Source: Serpentinicella alkaliphila
GTDB lineage: Bacteria; Bacillota; Clostridia; Peptostreptococcales; Natronincolaceae
Reading direction: 5' to 3'
NCBI RefSeq assembly: GCF_018141405.1
Contig: NZ_CP058648.1
Location: 2,557,001 to 2,621,000 of the forward strand
DNA length: 64,000 nt
Part shown: piece after piece, positions 54,199 to 62,497 of the stretch
How positions within the stretch are numbered: position 1 is the first letter of the stretch
How the letters are laid out: the number at the start of each line of letters is the position of its first letter
Position numbers and translations under genes: made by a program
Notes under the pieces: model-generated
Databases searched by the model: none
Told to the model about the DNA's origin: nothing
What the model saw: the letters and a program-made list of their open reading frames with translations, nothing else

Positions 54199-54747
54199 CT
54201 ATTTATATAAATAAAAGTTTGTGAAAAGCCATTGACCATCTTTAAGCTCGTATGAGTAGTAATGAGTTTCGTATCCAGTAACCGAGAAGTCATTTCCTAG
54301 TAATTCAACTTCAACCGTACAAATATATTCTTTATCATTTATTTGCTTAACCTCTAGGATAGCTTCTCCTTTATAAATATCTGTCCCTCTATCGGCTAGC
54401 ATAGTATATAGTTCTCCCTCAATATCGATGTAACAGGTAGATTTATTACTCAACATCTCTTGAACTATATCTTTTGTAAATAAAGAGGAGAGGTATTTTT
54501 CTAGATCAGCATAAGTTTTAATTATGTCATGATTTACTCTATTATATATCCTGCCATTAATTTCTTTAGATGAAGAATCCGCTGGTAAAGTTGTTAGGTC
54601 AAACCATGTAAAAGCCTCATATGATTTGTAATATGCTTCCTTTACATCCTCTATACTAGGTAATGATACTGTTTTTTCTACTTGTATACCCGTATTACAA
54701 CCCCATAGTGGTAAAATAAATATAATTAATATTAAAAACCTTTTCAA
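54199..54747 (-). CDS. IseA-like lipoprotein
   Basis: 182 residues from TTG 54747 (the ribosome site GGTGGGG precedes it; the ATG at 54765 would be too early). A lipoprotein signal peptide ends at the lipobox LWGC. The mature part, VKEAYYKSYEAFTWFDLTTL through LEKYLSSLFTKDIVQEML and YIDIEGELYTM, resembles the IseA/YoeB family that inhibits DL-endopeptidase autolysins in Bacillus. A similar restraint of cell-wall hydrolases is plausible but unproven. Confidence 0.6.
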   Translation of the reverse strand: MKRFLILIIFILPLWGCNTGIQVEKTVSLPSIEDVKEAYYKSYEAFTWFDLTTLPADSSSKEINGRIYNRVNHDIIKTYADLEKYLSSLFTKDIVQEMLSNKSTCYIDIEGELYTMLADRGTDIYKGEAILEVKQINDKEYICTVEVELLGNDFSVTGYETHYYSYELKDGQWLFTNFYLYK

Positions 54748-55089
54748 ATTTACCCCACCTACCATATATTATTGTATGATATTTTTGCTTGTGGCTATTC
54801 TCTATTGCTTAAAAATGTAGACTTAAAGTTAATTTGTACACCGAGATGCTAATAAGATTATTCCAACAATAATAATAGCAGTTATAACTTTATTAAGAAG
54901 ACCGCCTTGGATTATCATTTCTAAATCACCCATTTTTTCATGGTTTCATGAATCGTTAAAATTAATCAATGGACTACTTTAATAATCTTCTATTTTTCGT
55001 CTAACTTTATTTTGCTCATCTCTATTATTATCCATATATTCACTATCCTATCTTCTTCTTTTCCTCAAAAAACAAAAGCAAATAGGTGA
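54748..55089. other. Intergenic region with two tiny minus-strand frames
   Basis: A 34-codon frame (54829-54933, MGDLEMIIQGGLLNKVITAI, one helix) lacks a ribosome site, and an 18-codon frame (54978-55034, MDNNRDEQNKVRRKIEDY) has an AGGATAG-like site 5 bp upstream. Neither is supported enough to be called a gene. Nothing else was recognised. Confidence 0.35.
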
Positions 55090-55938
55090 TCAATTAGAGC
55101 TTTTTAATGTTACTACGACAATTTCTGGTCTATTAAAAATTCTGATTGGAATTATACTATTTCCTAGTCCTCTACTAACAAACATAGTTGATGATTCTTT
55201 TATATAACTGCCAGCTGTGTAGTGAGGAAATAGGCCTTGATCAGGTGCTACCAATCCCCCTACAAATGGTATTCTGAATTGACCTCCATGAGCGTGACCA
55301 GAAAAAATTAAATCAATATTATTTTCAGAATACAAATCAAATAGTTCAGGCCGATGAGAGAGTAGTATCTTGAACTTATCACTATCAGATAATTTTTGTA
55401 GCTCCTCTTTTAGTTTACTAGTGTTTGTACCCTCGAAATATCTTAATGTATAAAAATCAGGGTCGGATAATCCAATGATCTTTATTGTACTGCTTCCTTT
55501 TGAAATATCTAAAACATTATCATCCATAATATAAACCCCTGCATTAGTCAATTTTTGAGTTATTCGAGAATAACGCCCAGACCATGCCTCATGATTACCA
55601 GACACATAATAAATGGGTGCTATTTTCACTGCACCATTGATAAAACTGATGGCTTTATCTAAATCAAAATTACGTCTATCTACTAGGTCTCCAGTAATAA
55701 CAATTATATCAGGTGACAGTTTTTCAACATGGCTTAATAAATTCGACTGATTATCTCCAAACATTTTGTTATGTAGATCTGAAACTTGAACAATCTTTAA
55801 TTCATTGAAGTCTGCAGGTATCTTGGAGTTATGATAATCCGAATATGAAACAACAATGCTATTATTTTGCCAAATTAAAAATATAATAAGTAAAATAATA
55901 ATTATAATTATACTAAAGCCTTTAGATAGCTTGTTCAT
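55090..55938 (-). CDS. Membrane-anchored metallophosphoesterase
   Basis: 282 residues with one N-terminal helix (about 5-24) and an outer calcineurin-like fold. The five metal blocks are visible: DLHNKMFG, GDLVDRR, GNHEAW, LLSHRPE and GHAHGGQFR. It belongs to the YaeI/YkuE group of membrane-linked phosphoesterases, several of which act on envelope lipids. The substrate is unknown. The start is ATG 55938 with AAGGAGT upstream; nothing on either side suggests an operon. Confidence 0.88.
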   Translation of the reverse strand: MNKLSKGFSIIIIIILLIIFLIWQNNSIVVSYSDYHNSKIPADFNELKIVQVSDLHNKMFGDNQSNLLSHVEKLSPDIIVITGDLVDRRNFDLDKAISFINGAVKIAPIYYVSGNHEAWSGRYSRITQKLTNAGVYIMDDNVLDISKGSSTIKIIGLSDPDFYTLRYFEGTNTSKLKEELQKLSDSDKFKILLSHRPELFDLYSENNIDLIFSGHAHGGQFRIPFVGGLVAPDQGLFPHYTAGSYIKESSTMFVSRGLGNSIIPIRIFNRPEIVVVTLKSSN

Positions 55939-56025
55939 TTTTTACTAACTCCTTATATAAAAATAGTCTTCTGCGAAATCCCTATATTTAATAAAACTTA
56001 TATATTTTTAAATCATTAATTATTT

Positions 56026-56550
56026 TTATAGAGATCGAACGTATTGAATTAAAGGTTCAATATACTTTTGTTTAGAATTATCATAGGAAGTACTAATGGA
56101 TTCCATTGTCCCTTGTTCAACTAAATTCTTACTTCTCTTTAAACTTAATAAAAACTTAAAGGAGCTCATCATAATGCGATCATTGAATCTCATATCCTTA
56201 TAATTCATGCCACTTTGAAAGTAGAAAAATGGTATATTTAATCCACTTGGAATATTTACTTGTTCGAATTTTTTTACCTCTTCTATGGCAGAAGCAGGAG
56301 TAGCTCCTGTAGCGAAAATAATTATGTGCTTATTTTTAAACAGTTCAATATTGTCCCTGATAAATTTAATACCATTAATCCTGTTGGCGTGCATACCTCC
56401 ACCGAAAATTATTATATCATATTTAAGAACTTCAGAAATATGTGCATCTTCTAATTCCATAGCATTACAATTTAACTCTTCCTCTATCCATTTTGCATAT
56501 TTCTTTGTAAACCCAGTCTTTGATTTATAAACTAAAATAGCTGTCTTCAT
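56026..56550 (-). CDS. Flavodoxin domain protein
   Basis: 174 residues from ATG 56550, chosen because GAGGTG lies 7 bp upstream. ILVYKSKTGFTKKYAKWIEE is the FMN phosphate-binding loop, FGGGMHANRINGIKFIRDN and IIFATGATPAS the other FMN contacts, as in the flavodoxin-5 (HemG-like) group. It is a small electron carrier or protoporphyrinogen-oxidase-like protein, but a haem role is not supported by neighbours. The frame is intact. Confidence 0.75.
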   Translation of the reverse strand: MKTAILVYKSKTGFTKKYAKWIEEELNCNAMELEDAHISEVLKYDIIIFGGGMHANRINGIKFIRDNIELFKNKHIIIFATGATPASAIEEVKKFEQVNIPSGLNIPFFYFQSGMNYKDMRFNDRIMMSSFKFLLSLKRSKNLVEQGTMESISTSYDNSKQKYIEPLIQYVRSL

Positions 56551-56780
56551 TAACATACACCTCACATTATTAATTTGAAATATCAGTAGACTTGCAAGTT
56601 AACCTTTTATTTAGATTCAGAAGTCAAATAAACAACAATTTCCGATATCTCTGAAACTGTTGTTTGTAGATTACTTAAATCACGCTCATCTAAAAACTAT
56701 TAATATTGCATTATATCAAACCTAACTCCCATACTGGATCCTCTGAGTTAGTAGCTGAGATACCACCTGAAATAAAATAG

Positions 56781-56966
56781 CAAGGGTTTATCAGAAGTAC
56801 TTTTAGTTATAAATCTAGTATAATTATATTCGGTATAATATCACTGTTTAGTCCTATACTAGATCAAAGTTATATTTATAGATTTTTAGTTTCTATTATT
56901 ATAGTAATTTTATTTATTCTATCAATCTATAATTATTTAAAATGTTATTTAAAACATAGAAACTAG
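56781..56966 (+). pseudogene. 3' remnant of a membrane-protein gene
   Basis: A 61-codon open stretch to TAG at 56964-56966 reads two hydrophobic helices (SIIIFGIISLFSPILDQSYI and FLVSIIIVILFILSIYNYL) but has no start codon and a TAG just before it. It looks like the tail of a decayed gene. The rest of the 56566-57041 interval shows nothing convincing. Confidence 0.35.
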
Positions 56967-57041
56967 GTTTTAGAGATTCAATATTTTTAACATGCTATAA
57001 GCTAGTAAACAATGATTATTTTTAATCCTTGTCTCCACTCA

Positions 57042-57629
57042 TTAATTGTATTTTAATTTTATTAGGTTATCGCTTTCATATCCTTTACGAGTACGTTTAA
57101 TCAATCCAATTTTTTTTGCAAAGTAACTCTTAGACTCATACTTATTATCTTTATGTGTAACCTCTACAGCATAAAACACTCCTACTAGAGTAAAGACTTT
57201 CACATTTACACCTGTTATCTCATTGATTCCAGCAGTATTTGAAGTCCACCTTGTTCCTACTGTCAAAGGTGCTTTTAGTGTGATATGATCTCTGTTTGGT
57301 TCTACTTCATTAATATAATCTTTGAGCAAACTTTCTCCAGTTTCTGAATATATCAACCTTATATCTCTGTTAGAAACCTGATATACTTGAGCTACTCCTG
57401 TTCCTGTATCCCATTGCTTAATAAGTACTTTTCCATTTTCCAACCTTTCAACTATATGAGAAAACCCTTCTCTTTCATAGCCTCCACTAAATTTCTTTGT
57501 CATTTTTTCGCTTGGAAAATACTCTTCGACTCTTAGGTCTTTATCTTTAGAGTTTCTCAGAACAAGGCTCATCAGAAGTGTGTAAAGTGATATCACACCG
57601 ATTAATAAAATTATAGATTTCTTTTTCAA
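57042..57629 (-). CDS. Uncharacterised exported protein
   Basis: 195 residues with an N-terminal helix (SIILLIGVISLYTLLMSLVL) that is a signal peptide or anchor. The outer domain is beta-rich: EEYFPSEKMTKKFSGGYERE, then LKAPLTVGTRWTSN and EITGVNVKVFTLVGVFYAVE, and KSYFAKKIGLIKRTRKG near the end. This pattern recurs in hypothetical lipoprotein-like proteins of Clostridia, where a cleavable signal is usual. No function is known. A Shine-Dalgarno-like AGGGGAA precedes the ATG at 57629. Confidence 0.65.
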   Translation of the reverse strand: MKKKSIILLIGVISLYTLLMSLVLRNSKDKDLRVEEYFPSEKMTKKFSGGYEREGFSHIVERLENGKVLIKQWDTGTGVAQVYQVSNRDIRLIYSETGESLLKDYINEVEPNRDHITLKAPLTVGTRWTSNTAGINEITGVNVKVFTLVGVFYAVEVTHKDNKYESKSYFAKKIGLIKRTRKGYESDNLIKLKYN

Positions 57630-57846
57630 GCAAATTCCCCTCTTTTTTTCTTTTATTACGCTTGAATGTTGATTTAGCTAAGATTTCTATGTTTTCGACA
57701 TCCATGAACGGACACAATAGTTTGATGGGCCTTACGTAACTTAATTATCGTGGAAAACGTTAATGCTCTACACTTCTATTAATCTGGTTCCACCTAAACT
57801 AAAATATTGTTAAGTTGTATTTATCTTATTATCTAAATCCCTAATA

Positions 57847-58065
57847 TTATGTTATTAAAACCTCTTGCATTACTTCATTGGATACTTTTAAAGCTTCCTG
57901 TCTACTTTCGGCAGGATCAGCGATAATAATTCCATCTGAAGTGCTCCAACCATTATTTCTATACTCCCTTGTTTTTAGATAATCTTGTGATCAATCTTTA
58001 ATGAAACTAATTATTTTATTTAGAGATATAACTTCATTAATTAAAACTTCTATAATTCTTCTCAT
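57847..58065 (-). pseudogene. Short gene with an in-frame TGA
   Basis: From ATG 58065 the frame reads MRRIIEVLINEVISLNKIIS, then FIKD, a TGA at 57993-57991, and goes on in the same frame as SQDYLKTREYRNNGWSTSD through ESRQEALKVSNEVMQEVLIT to TAA. So one codon is a stop (Trp is the likely ancestor) and the rest is intact; the full product would be 72 residues. It overlaps the end of the DUF7010 gene by 29 bp. No family was recognised. Confidence 0.4.
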
Positions 58066-58591
58066 ACAGTACCCTATTCTCTACTATTAAACAGATGCTA
58101 AATAACAACTCTGTAAAAATCATAAGAATCCCTAATACATATGCTTCATAAATAACACCAACAGCTAAAGATACTATTGGAATAAAAATAGCAAATGCAA
58201 TATAACTTTTTGATTTATATAACCATCCGTACGGTAATAAATGTGCACCAAAAACCATTGCAACAACCATTAACATTTTCTCTGGAACTGTTGGATATAC
58301 CCACATGGCAATGAGTAAATAGAGCATTTGATTTAATGAGAGTAGTACACCTAACTTTGTTAAGGGATTTTCATTATTCCGAAAGTCCACCCTTATAAAT
58401 TTCGAAATAAAAAATGCTAATGGCATAAGTGGAGCTGTACAACAAAAAGTGAGTAGGTTTTTAGTTAGTATGGGCAATGATGTCATATGAACGATCGAAA
58501 TCGCCGTCCATATAAACACTGACGATAATATAAAGTGTAACCCTTTCTTTTGCTTTATTGCACAATCATTCCTTAATTCTTCTAAATTCAT
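58037..58591 (-). CDS. DUF7010 family membrane protein
   Basis: 184 residues with five to six hydrophobic helices. NLEELRNDCAIKQKKGLHFI at the start, NPLTKLGVLLSLNQMLYLLI and VAMVFGAHLLPYGWLYKS in the middle follow the DUF7010 pattern of small bacterial membrane proteins with unknown role. GGAGGAA precedes the ATG. It is followed by a decayed short gene that overlaps its 3' end. Confidence 0.7.
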   Translation of the reverse strand: MNLEELRNDCAIKQKKGLHFILSSVFIWTAISIVHMTSLPILTKNLLTFCCTAPLMPLAFFISKFIRVDFRNNENPLTKLGVLLSLNQMLYLLIAMWVYPTVPEKMLMVVAMVFGAHLLPYGWLYKSKSYIAFAIFIPIVSLAVGVIYEAYVLGILMIFTELLFSICLIVENRVLYEKNYRSFN

Positions 58592-58663
58592 TATTTCCTC
58601 CGATTTAATTAATATTTTACTTTACCAATAAGTCTTGAACTTTCCATTGCTTTCAAGCTATTA

Positions 58664-59236
58664 TTAAGTATATTTATTTACTTCTTTGTATCGATAGCAA
58701 TCAATTATATGATCATTTACCATTCCAGTTGCCTGCATAAACGCATAACAAATTGTAGAACCAGTAAATTTAAATCCTCTTTTTGATAAGTCTTTACTCA
58801 TGGCATCTGATTCAAGGGTTTTTGTAGGAACGCCAGATATGTTTCTCCAACTATTTATTATTGGCTTTCCTCCAACAAAACTCCAAATATAAGTATCAAA
58901 ACTTCCAAACTCCTTTTGTATCTTAATGATTTCTTTGGCATTACTTATAGTAGATTGGATTTTTAATCGATTCCTTACAATCCCTTGGTTTTGCATCAAC
59001 TCGTCAATCTTCATTTTGTCATAATTAGCTACCTTCTCAATATCAAAATCTTCAAACGCGATTCTATAATTCTCTCGTTTCTTTAGTATAGTAAACCAAC
59101 TTAATCCAGCTTGAGCTCCTTCTAATGTTAAAAGCTCAAACAACTTTCTATTATCGTGTTCTGGAACGCCCCACTCTTCGTCATGATATCTTATATACAT
59201 TAAGTCATCAGTAACCCATTGGCACCTTGAAGTCAT
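58664..59236 (-). CDS. tag: DNA-3-methyladenine glycosylase I
   Basis: 190 residues from ATG 59236 (AGAGGTG upstream; the ATG at 59245 overlaps it). The family start is CQWVTDDLMYIRYHDEEWGV with the zinc-ligand cysteine, and EHDNRKLFELLTLEGAQAGLSW includes the substrate-contact Glu and Trp. The C-terminal HIIDCYRY carries the histidine and cysteine of the zinc site. It excises 3-methyladenine from alkylated DNA. It stands alone here. Confidence 0.93.
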   Translation of the reverse strand: MTSRCQWVTDDLMYIRYHDEEWGVPEHDNRKLFELLTLEGAQAGLSWFTILKKRENYRIAFEDFDIEKVANYDKMKIDELMQNQGIVRNRLKIQSTISNAKEIIKIQKEFGSFDTYIWSFVGGKPIINSWRNISGVPTKTLESDAMSKDLSKRGFKFTGSTICYAFMQATGMVNDHIIDCYRYKEVNKYT

Positions 59237-59455
59237 TAAAATCACCTCTTATTTTATTTAAGTTTGATTATAAGGCAGTATTATAGCTAATGTTCCCTAT
59301 TAGAAAAGGTTCTGAACTAGATCCTGGAGAGATCGCTCCTTATTTTTCCGATACCAACATTTCTCCTAATAATTCAGTTTTTACACAAAGAATGTAGTTT
59401 ATAAATACTAGTTCGTATATTTAGCTGATGTATCCAATAGAACATGAGACTGAAC

Positions 59456-60106
59456 TCATTCCCTTACTTTCCTCATATTTATTAATTGGATAAATCTTTC
59501 CTGAGTAGGCAATCCGTTAAGTTTATCTTTTTGGGGAAAGTTCTTATCAAATTCTAGTGAGGCTGCTCGATCAATCACGAACAATGAGTCCTCAAAAAAA
59601 CGGCCTCCGCAATCTGATAGTGCTCCTTGATACAGTTCAAGTGCTTGGAGTGGAACTGCATATATATTATCAGGAGTTCTAATATCATATTTTTCAGCCT
59701 CAACAAAACCAAATTTGCTATAGTAATTTGGGTCCCCATATATTAAGATTGCCCTGTATCCAAGCTCTTTCGCTAGTTCTTTTGTATATTCAATTAACAT
59801 TCGCCCTATACCTTTGCCCTGAAACTGTGGAACAACAGAAAGTGGTCCAAAAGTAATGACATCGTAGCATTCGTCTTTATCATCAATTATTTTAGATTTT
59901 GTATATACTATGTTTCCAACTATTTTTCCGTCAATTTCAGCAACAAAATCCAATTCCCTTATAAAAGAATCGGCATTTCTCATTATATGCAATAAGTAAT
60001 GCTCATCGCATCCAGGAACATGATGATTCCAAAAAGCTTCCCTTGTTAATTCTTCAACCACCCTATAATCAAGGGGGATTTCATTTCGTATTATAATGTT
60101 GTGCAT
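59456..60106 (-). CDS. GNAT family N-acetyltransferase
   Basis: 216 residues from ATG 60106 behind GGAGGC (an upstream in-frame ATG at 60160 has no site). The acetyl-CoA motif A is VVPQFQGKGIGRMLIEYTKE, preceded by AEIDGKIVGNIVYTKSKI and followed by GYRAILIYGDPNYYSKFGFV. A C-terminal extension of about 60 residues (LELYQGALSDCGGRFFEDSL) occurs in the YhbS-like branch. It probably acetylates a small molecule or protein not identified here. Confidence 0.85.
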   Translation of the reverse strand: MHNIIIRNEIPLDYRVVEELTREAFWNHHVPGCDEHYLLHIMRNADSFIRELDFVAEIDGKIVGNIVYTKSKIIDDKDECYDVITFGPLSVVPQFQGKGIGRMLIEYTKELAKELGYRAILIYGDPNYYSKFGFVEAEKYDIRTPDNIYAVPLQALELYQGALSDCGGRFFEDSLFVIDRAASLEFDKNFPQKDKLNGLPTQERFIQLINMRKVRE

Positions 60107-60272
60107 TTTATTACCGCCTCCAAATAAAATTATTATTAAACACCTAAACATGAGAACCATTATGACCTACATGAAAATGGCATTCTTTAAATATTAAAAA
60201 CTATATCATCATTTAATGACCTCATTGATTGCAACAATATTTCTTGTTTTAATTCAATAAGCTTTTTCTCGC

Positions 60273-60301
60273 TTGACAGCGAATTTTGAAAAAATTATAA
60301 T
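60273..60301 (+). promoter_or_regulatory. Consensus sigma-A promoter
   Basis: TTGACA (60273-60278), a 17-bp spacer and TATAAT (60296-60301), both exact consensus. Start near 60308. The first gene is about 100 bp further on, leaving room for a structured leader. Confidence 0.8.
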
Positions 60302-60314
60302 AAAATAATGTTTC

Positions 60315-60385
60315 TTAAGGTTACGCAGTTATCTGCGTACACTGAGGTGAAAACTCGGGAGAATATCTTCTGACTTTATTTTTTA
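60315..60385 (+). ncRNA. Structured leader or small RNA of unknown class
   Basis: ACGCAG (60323-60328) pairs with CTGCGT (60333-60338) around TTAT; CTGAG (60342-60346) pairs with CTCGG (60354-60358); AGAA/TTCT forms a third short stem ending in a T-rich tract. This is unusually GC-rich and structured for this DNA. It sits between a consensus promoter and the DUF6485-type gene. It was compared from memory with common riboswitch classes and fits none clearly. Confidence 0.45.
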
Positions 60386-60410
60386 TATAATACTACCTAA
60401 TCTAAGGAGG

Positions 60411-60638
60411 TTGGTCACTATTACTAAAAAACACTTTTGTACTTGCAAGGATACTAGTTGTAAATTAAACCCCGATAACCATGACTATGGCTGTGATCCA
60501 TGCATTAAAAAATGTCTTAAAGATGGGGAAATTCCATCGTGCTTTTTTAAAGCTGTATCCGAAGATATTAGTAAGGTCAGTAATTTTACTTATGAGGGCT
60601 TTGCAAATTTCTTGCTTAAGCATAAGCAACAGAAATAA
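60411..60638 (+). CDS. Cysteine-rich DUF6485-type protein
   Basis: About 72-75 residues with nine cysteines in FCTCKDTSC, YGCDPCIKKC and SCFF pairs, then a helical tail ending KHKQQK. The pattern follows small DUF6485-type proteins thought to bind metal (Zn or Fe-S), but no role is known. The start codon is unclear: AGGAGG (60405-60410) leaves TTG 60411 with no spacing, while an ATT at 60420 has a 9-bp spacing, so a rare non-ATG start is likely. Confidence 0.6.
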   Translation: MVTITKKHFCTCKDTSCKLNPDNHDYGCDPCIKKCLKDGEIPSCFFKAVSEDISKVSNFTYEGFANFLLKHKQQK

Positions 60639-60699
60639 TTACAACTTTCCTACTTGTATACCAATTACCTACTGGAGCCTAAACATCTATATTTTTTAT

Positions 60700-60936
60700 T
60701 CATATGTAAATATTACAATTAAAGGAAAATGTGTCGTTTTTATTGATTAATGATTTCTGATACATTACATCTGAAGTAACAAATATTATCCCTTCCTTCA
60801 TGCCTATAGCAAACTCCTGCATGTCTTTATCTATAAGAAGGATATGATTAATCTCCAATGTGGGGAATGTAACATTCTGATGATACAATATTCTTTGATC
60901 TTTATGTTTTTTGTTCCAAGTAATATTTGCTTTCAT
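60700..60936 (-). CDS. Hypothetical protein, possibly truncated
   Basis: A 78-residue reading MKANITWNKKHKDQRILYHQ to FSFNCNIYI. The frame is open further upstream without a start (IEYYEQTGLEG), and its putative GAAGGG lies too near ATG 60936, so the native start may have been lost. There is one short hydrophobic stretch (IGMKEGIIFVT) but no membrane helix. No family was recognised. It may be a real small gene or a remnant. Confidence 0.35.
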   Translation of the reverse strand: MKANITWNKKHKDQRILYHQNVTFPTLEINHILLIDKDMQEFAIGMKEGIIFVTSDVMYQKSLINKNDTFSFNCNIYI

Positions 60937-61011
60937 CCCTTCGAGGCCTGTTTGTTCGTAATATTCTATAAAAAATTGCCCTTATAATACTGTTCATTAG
61001 CAAATAAGTAA

Positions 61012-61186
61012 TTACTTCTTACACCATTGATAATCACTGTAGTTTCTTGGATTACAGTTCCATTTTATATATTTTTGCAGTAATTGTTTAATCAATCCTG
61101 CTTTTAAAAGATATTTTGGAAATAATCCAAAAACCTATAATGGATATGATCAATACTAATATGATTAGTCTTAAATTAATCTTCAA
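61012..61186 (-). pseudogene. Short membrane-protein gene with one frameshift
   Basis: TTG at 61186 follows AGGGAG and reads MKINLRLIILVLIISIIGF as a membrane helix; the frame then fails in the run GGTTTTTGG, and one base less restores GLFPKYLLKAGLIKQLLQKY and a natural end at KWNCNPRNYSDYQWCKK. The product would be 58 residues with one helix and a Trp/Cys-rich tail. The frameshift in a T run is the only defect. Family unknown. Confidence 0.45.
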
Positions 61187-61351
61187 ATATTTCTCCCTAA
61201 AAAAACTTGTATTGAGTAACATTTGACAAAACCAATTAAACAAACCAATTAGTTTCGTTACAATACCTATTATAAATTATACAATTTTTAACATATTTTC
61301 ACAACACTGAGAGCTATTTAAAAGTTTAATTAATCTGACATCTAACAATTT

Positions 61352-61409
61352 GAGGCTTAGCGACTTCGGTTTTTTCTTATACATATCTACCCGAATAAAG
61401 CTAAGCCTC
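61352..61409. repeat. Spaced inverted repeat
   Basis: GAGGCTTAGC (61352-61361) and GCTAAGCCTC (61400-61409) form a perfect 10-bp stem with a 38-nt loop that contains CGACTTCGG before a T run. It lies just after the MerR gene and could end its transcript or be a mobile-element trace. On the minus strand no T run follows it, so it is not a standard terminator. Confidence 0.5.
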
Positions 61410-61441
61410 TGTTATTTGATATTCTTCTAATTATAAACTCT

Positions 61442-62263
61442 CTAAACTCTTTCGTTTATTTTAACAATTGGCACCTGAAGCTCAGTCAACCAATCCTCTT
61501 CATTCTCTTTGTTCCAAATACCATCGATGTAATTTTCCCGAGGGCTGTTAACAACTAAATAGCCGTTTTCATCAATCCATTTGAATACGTAAGCATAAGC
61601 TTCAGATAATCCAGCATAGCTACCCTTATGCATAACAGATACAGCGGTAACAGCTTCTATTCGCTTAAATATAATATCTTCAAAATCTTCCATCATTTTG
61701 TCCACTGCTTCACAGAATTCTACATGGATGTCTTTTTCTTTGTACTCATTATCAAGATAGACAATGAAACAGTATTCGGGAACAACACATTTAAGATCTG
61801 GATATCTCTCTGATACAGTCTTTCCGATTGCAGGAATAAGCTCGAAATAAGCATCGTAGTTCGGTACTTTCATCGTTTTTGAATAAACAATACATTCTGG
61901 TAATTCTTTGATGGTTGCTTGATAATTCATAATATTTTTCTCTCCTTGCTTTGATAGAATAAATTCAATTCGGGAAAGTTGTTCTGTACCACGTGAGATC
62001 TCAGCAGTAAGCTCTCTTTTGCGTTTTTCTAATATGTCCCTTGGATTATTGCCTGCCATAATGAGTTTTATTTCATCAATAGATAAACTAATTTGTCTCA
62101 ATGCTTGAATATAATGGAGCTTCACTAATTGGTCTGTAGAATAAAAACGGTAGCCCGTAAAATCATCTACATATTCTGGCTTTAATAAATCTACTTCATC
62201 ATAATATCGTAATGCTTTGATAGTAGTTTTACTCATCTTTGAAAAATCACCTATGCGGTACAT
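61442..62263 (-). CDS. MerR family regulator with GyrI-like effector domain
   Basis: 273 residues from ATG 62263 behind AGGGGGAGAG. The N-terminal MerR helix-turn-helix (MYRIGDFSKMSKTTIKALRY, with the wing FTGYRFYSTDQLVKLHYIQ) is followed by a coiled coil (about 80-110) and a GyrI-like effector-binding domain (about 120-270), the BmrR layout. Such regulators twist promoter DNA on binding an amphipathic drug-like ligand. The target is unknown, since no transporter lies beside it; plsC is 235 bp upstream on the same strand. Confidence 0.88.
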   Translation of the reverse strand: MYRIGDFSKMSKTTIKALRYYDEVDLLKPEYVDDFTGYRFYSTDQLVKLHYIQALRQISLSIDEIKLIMAGNNPRDILEKRKRELTAEISRGTEQLSRIEFILSKQGEKNIMNYQATIKELPECIVYSKTMKVPNYDAYFELIPAIGKTVSERYPDLKCVVPEYCFIVYLDNEYKEKDIHVEFCEAVDKMMEDFEDIIFKRIEAVTAVSVMHKGSYAGLSEAYAYVFKWIDENGYLVVNSPRENYIDGIWNKENEEDWLTELQVPIVKINERV

Positions 62264-62497
62264 TATCTCTCCCCCTTCCTTGTAAACTAATTCTATATTC
62301 TCCTGTAACTGGAGAGTCAAGAAGTTTTTTGATTGTTACAGTTTTTATAAAAAAAACGTAATCCTTTCATAATAAATTTTCTACTATATAATTACTACAA
62401 AAATATAAGTGAAAGTTACTTCTTTGATATTACCTATCCTTATTATACTTAATGACGATGTTTGAAACCTAAGCAGTTTAGACTGTTTTCAGTCATT

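Noticed and set aside
57682-57730. Single TTCGACA site and short repeats near the exported-protein gene as a Spo0A site
   Set aside because: One isolated heptamer is expected by chance in this much DNA, unlike the cluster at 20 kb.
57991-57993. TGA read as tryptophan (altered genetic code)
   Set aside because: Many intact genes here end in TGA (for example the hydrolase at 3952 and the MarR gene), so TGA is a normal stop.
60315-60385. Known riboswitch (TPP, FMN, SAM, preQ1, c-di-GMP, glycine, ZTP, fluoride, guanidine, Mn)
   Set aside because: The characteristic conserved motifs of these classes were looked for by eye and not found; the identity is left open.
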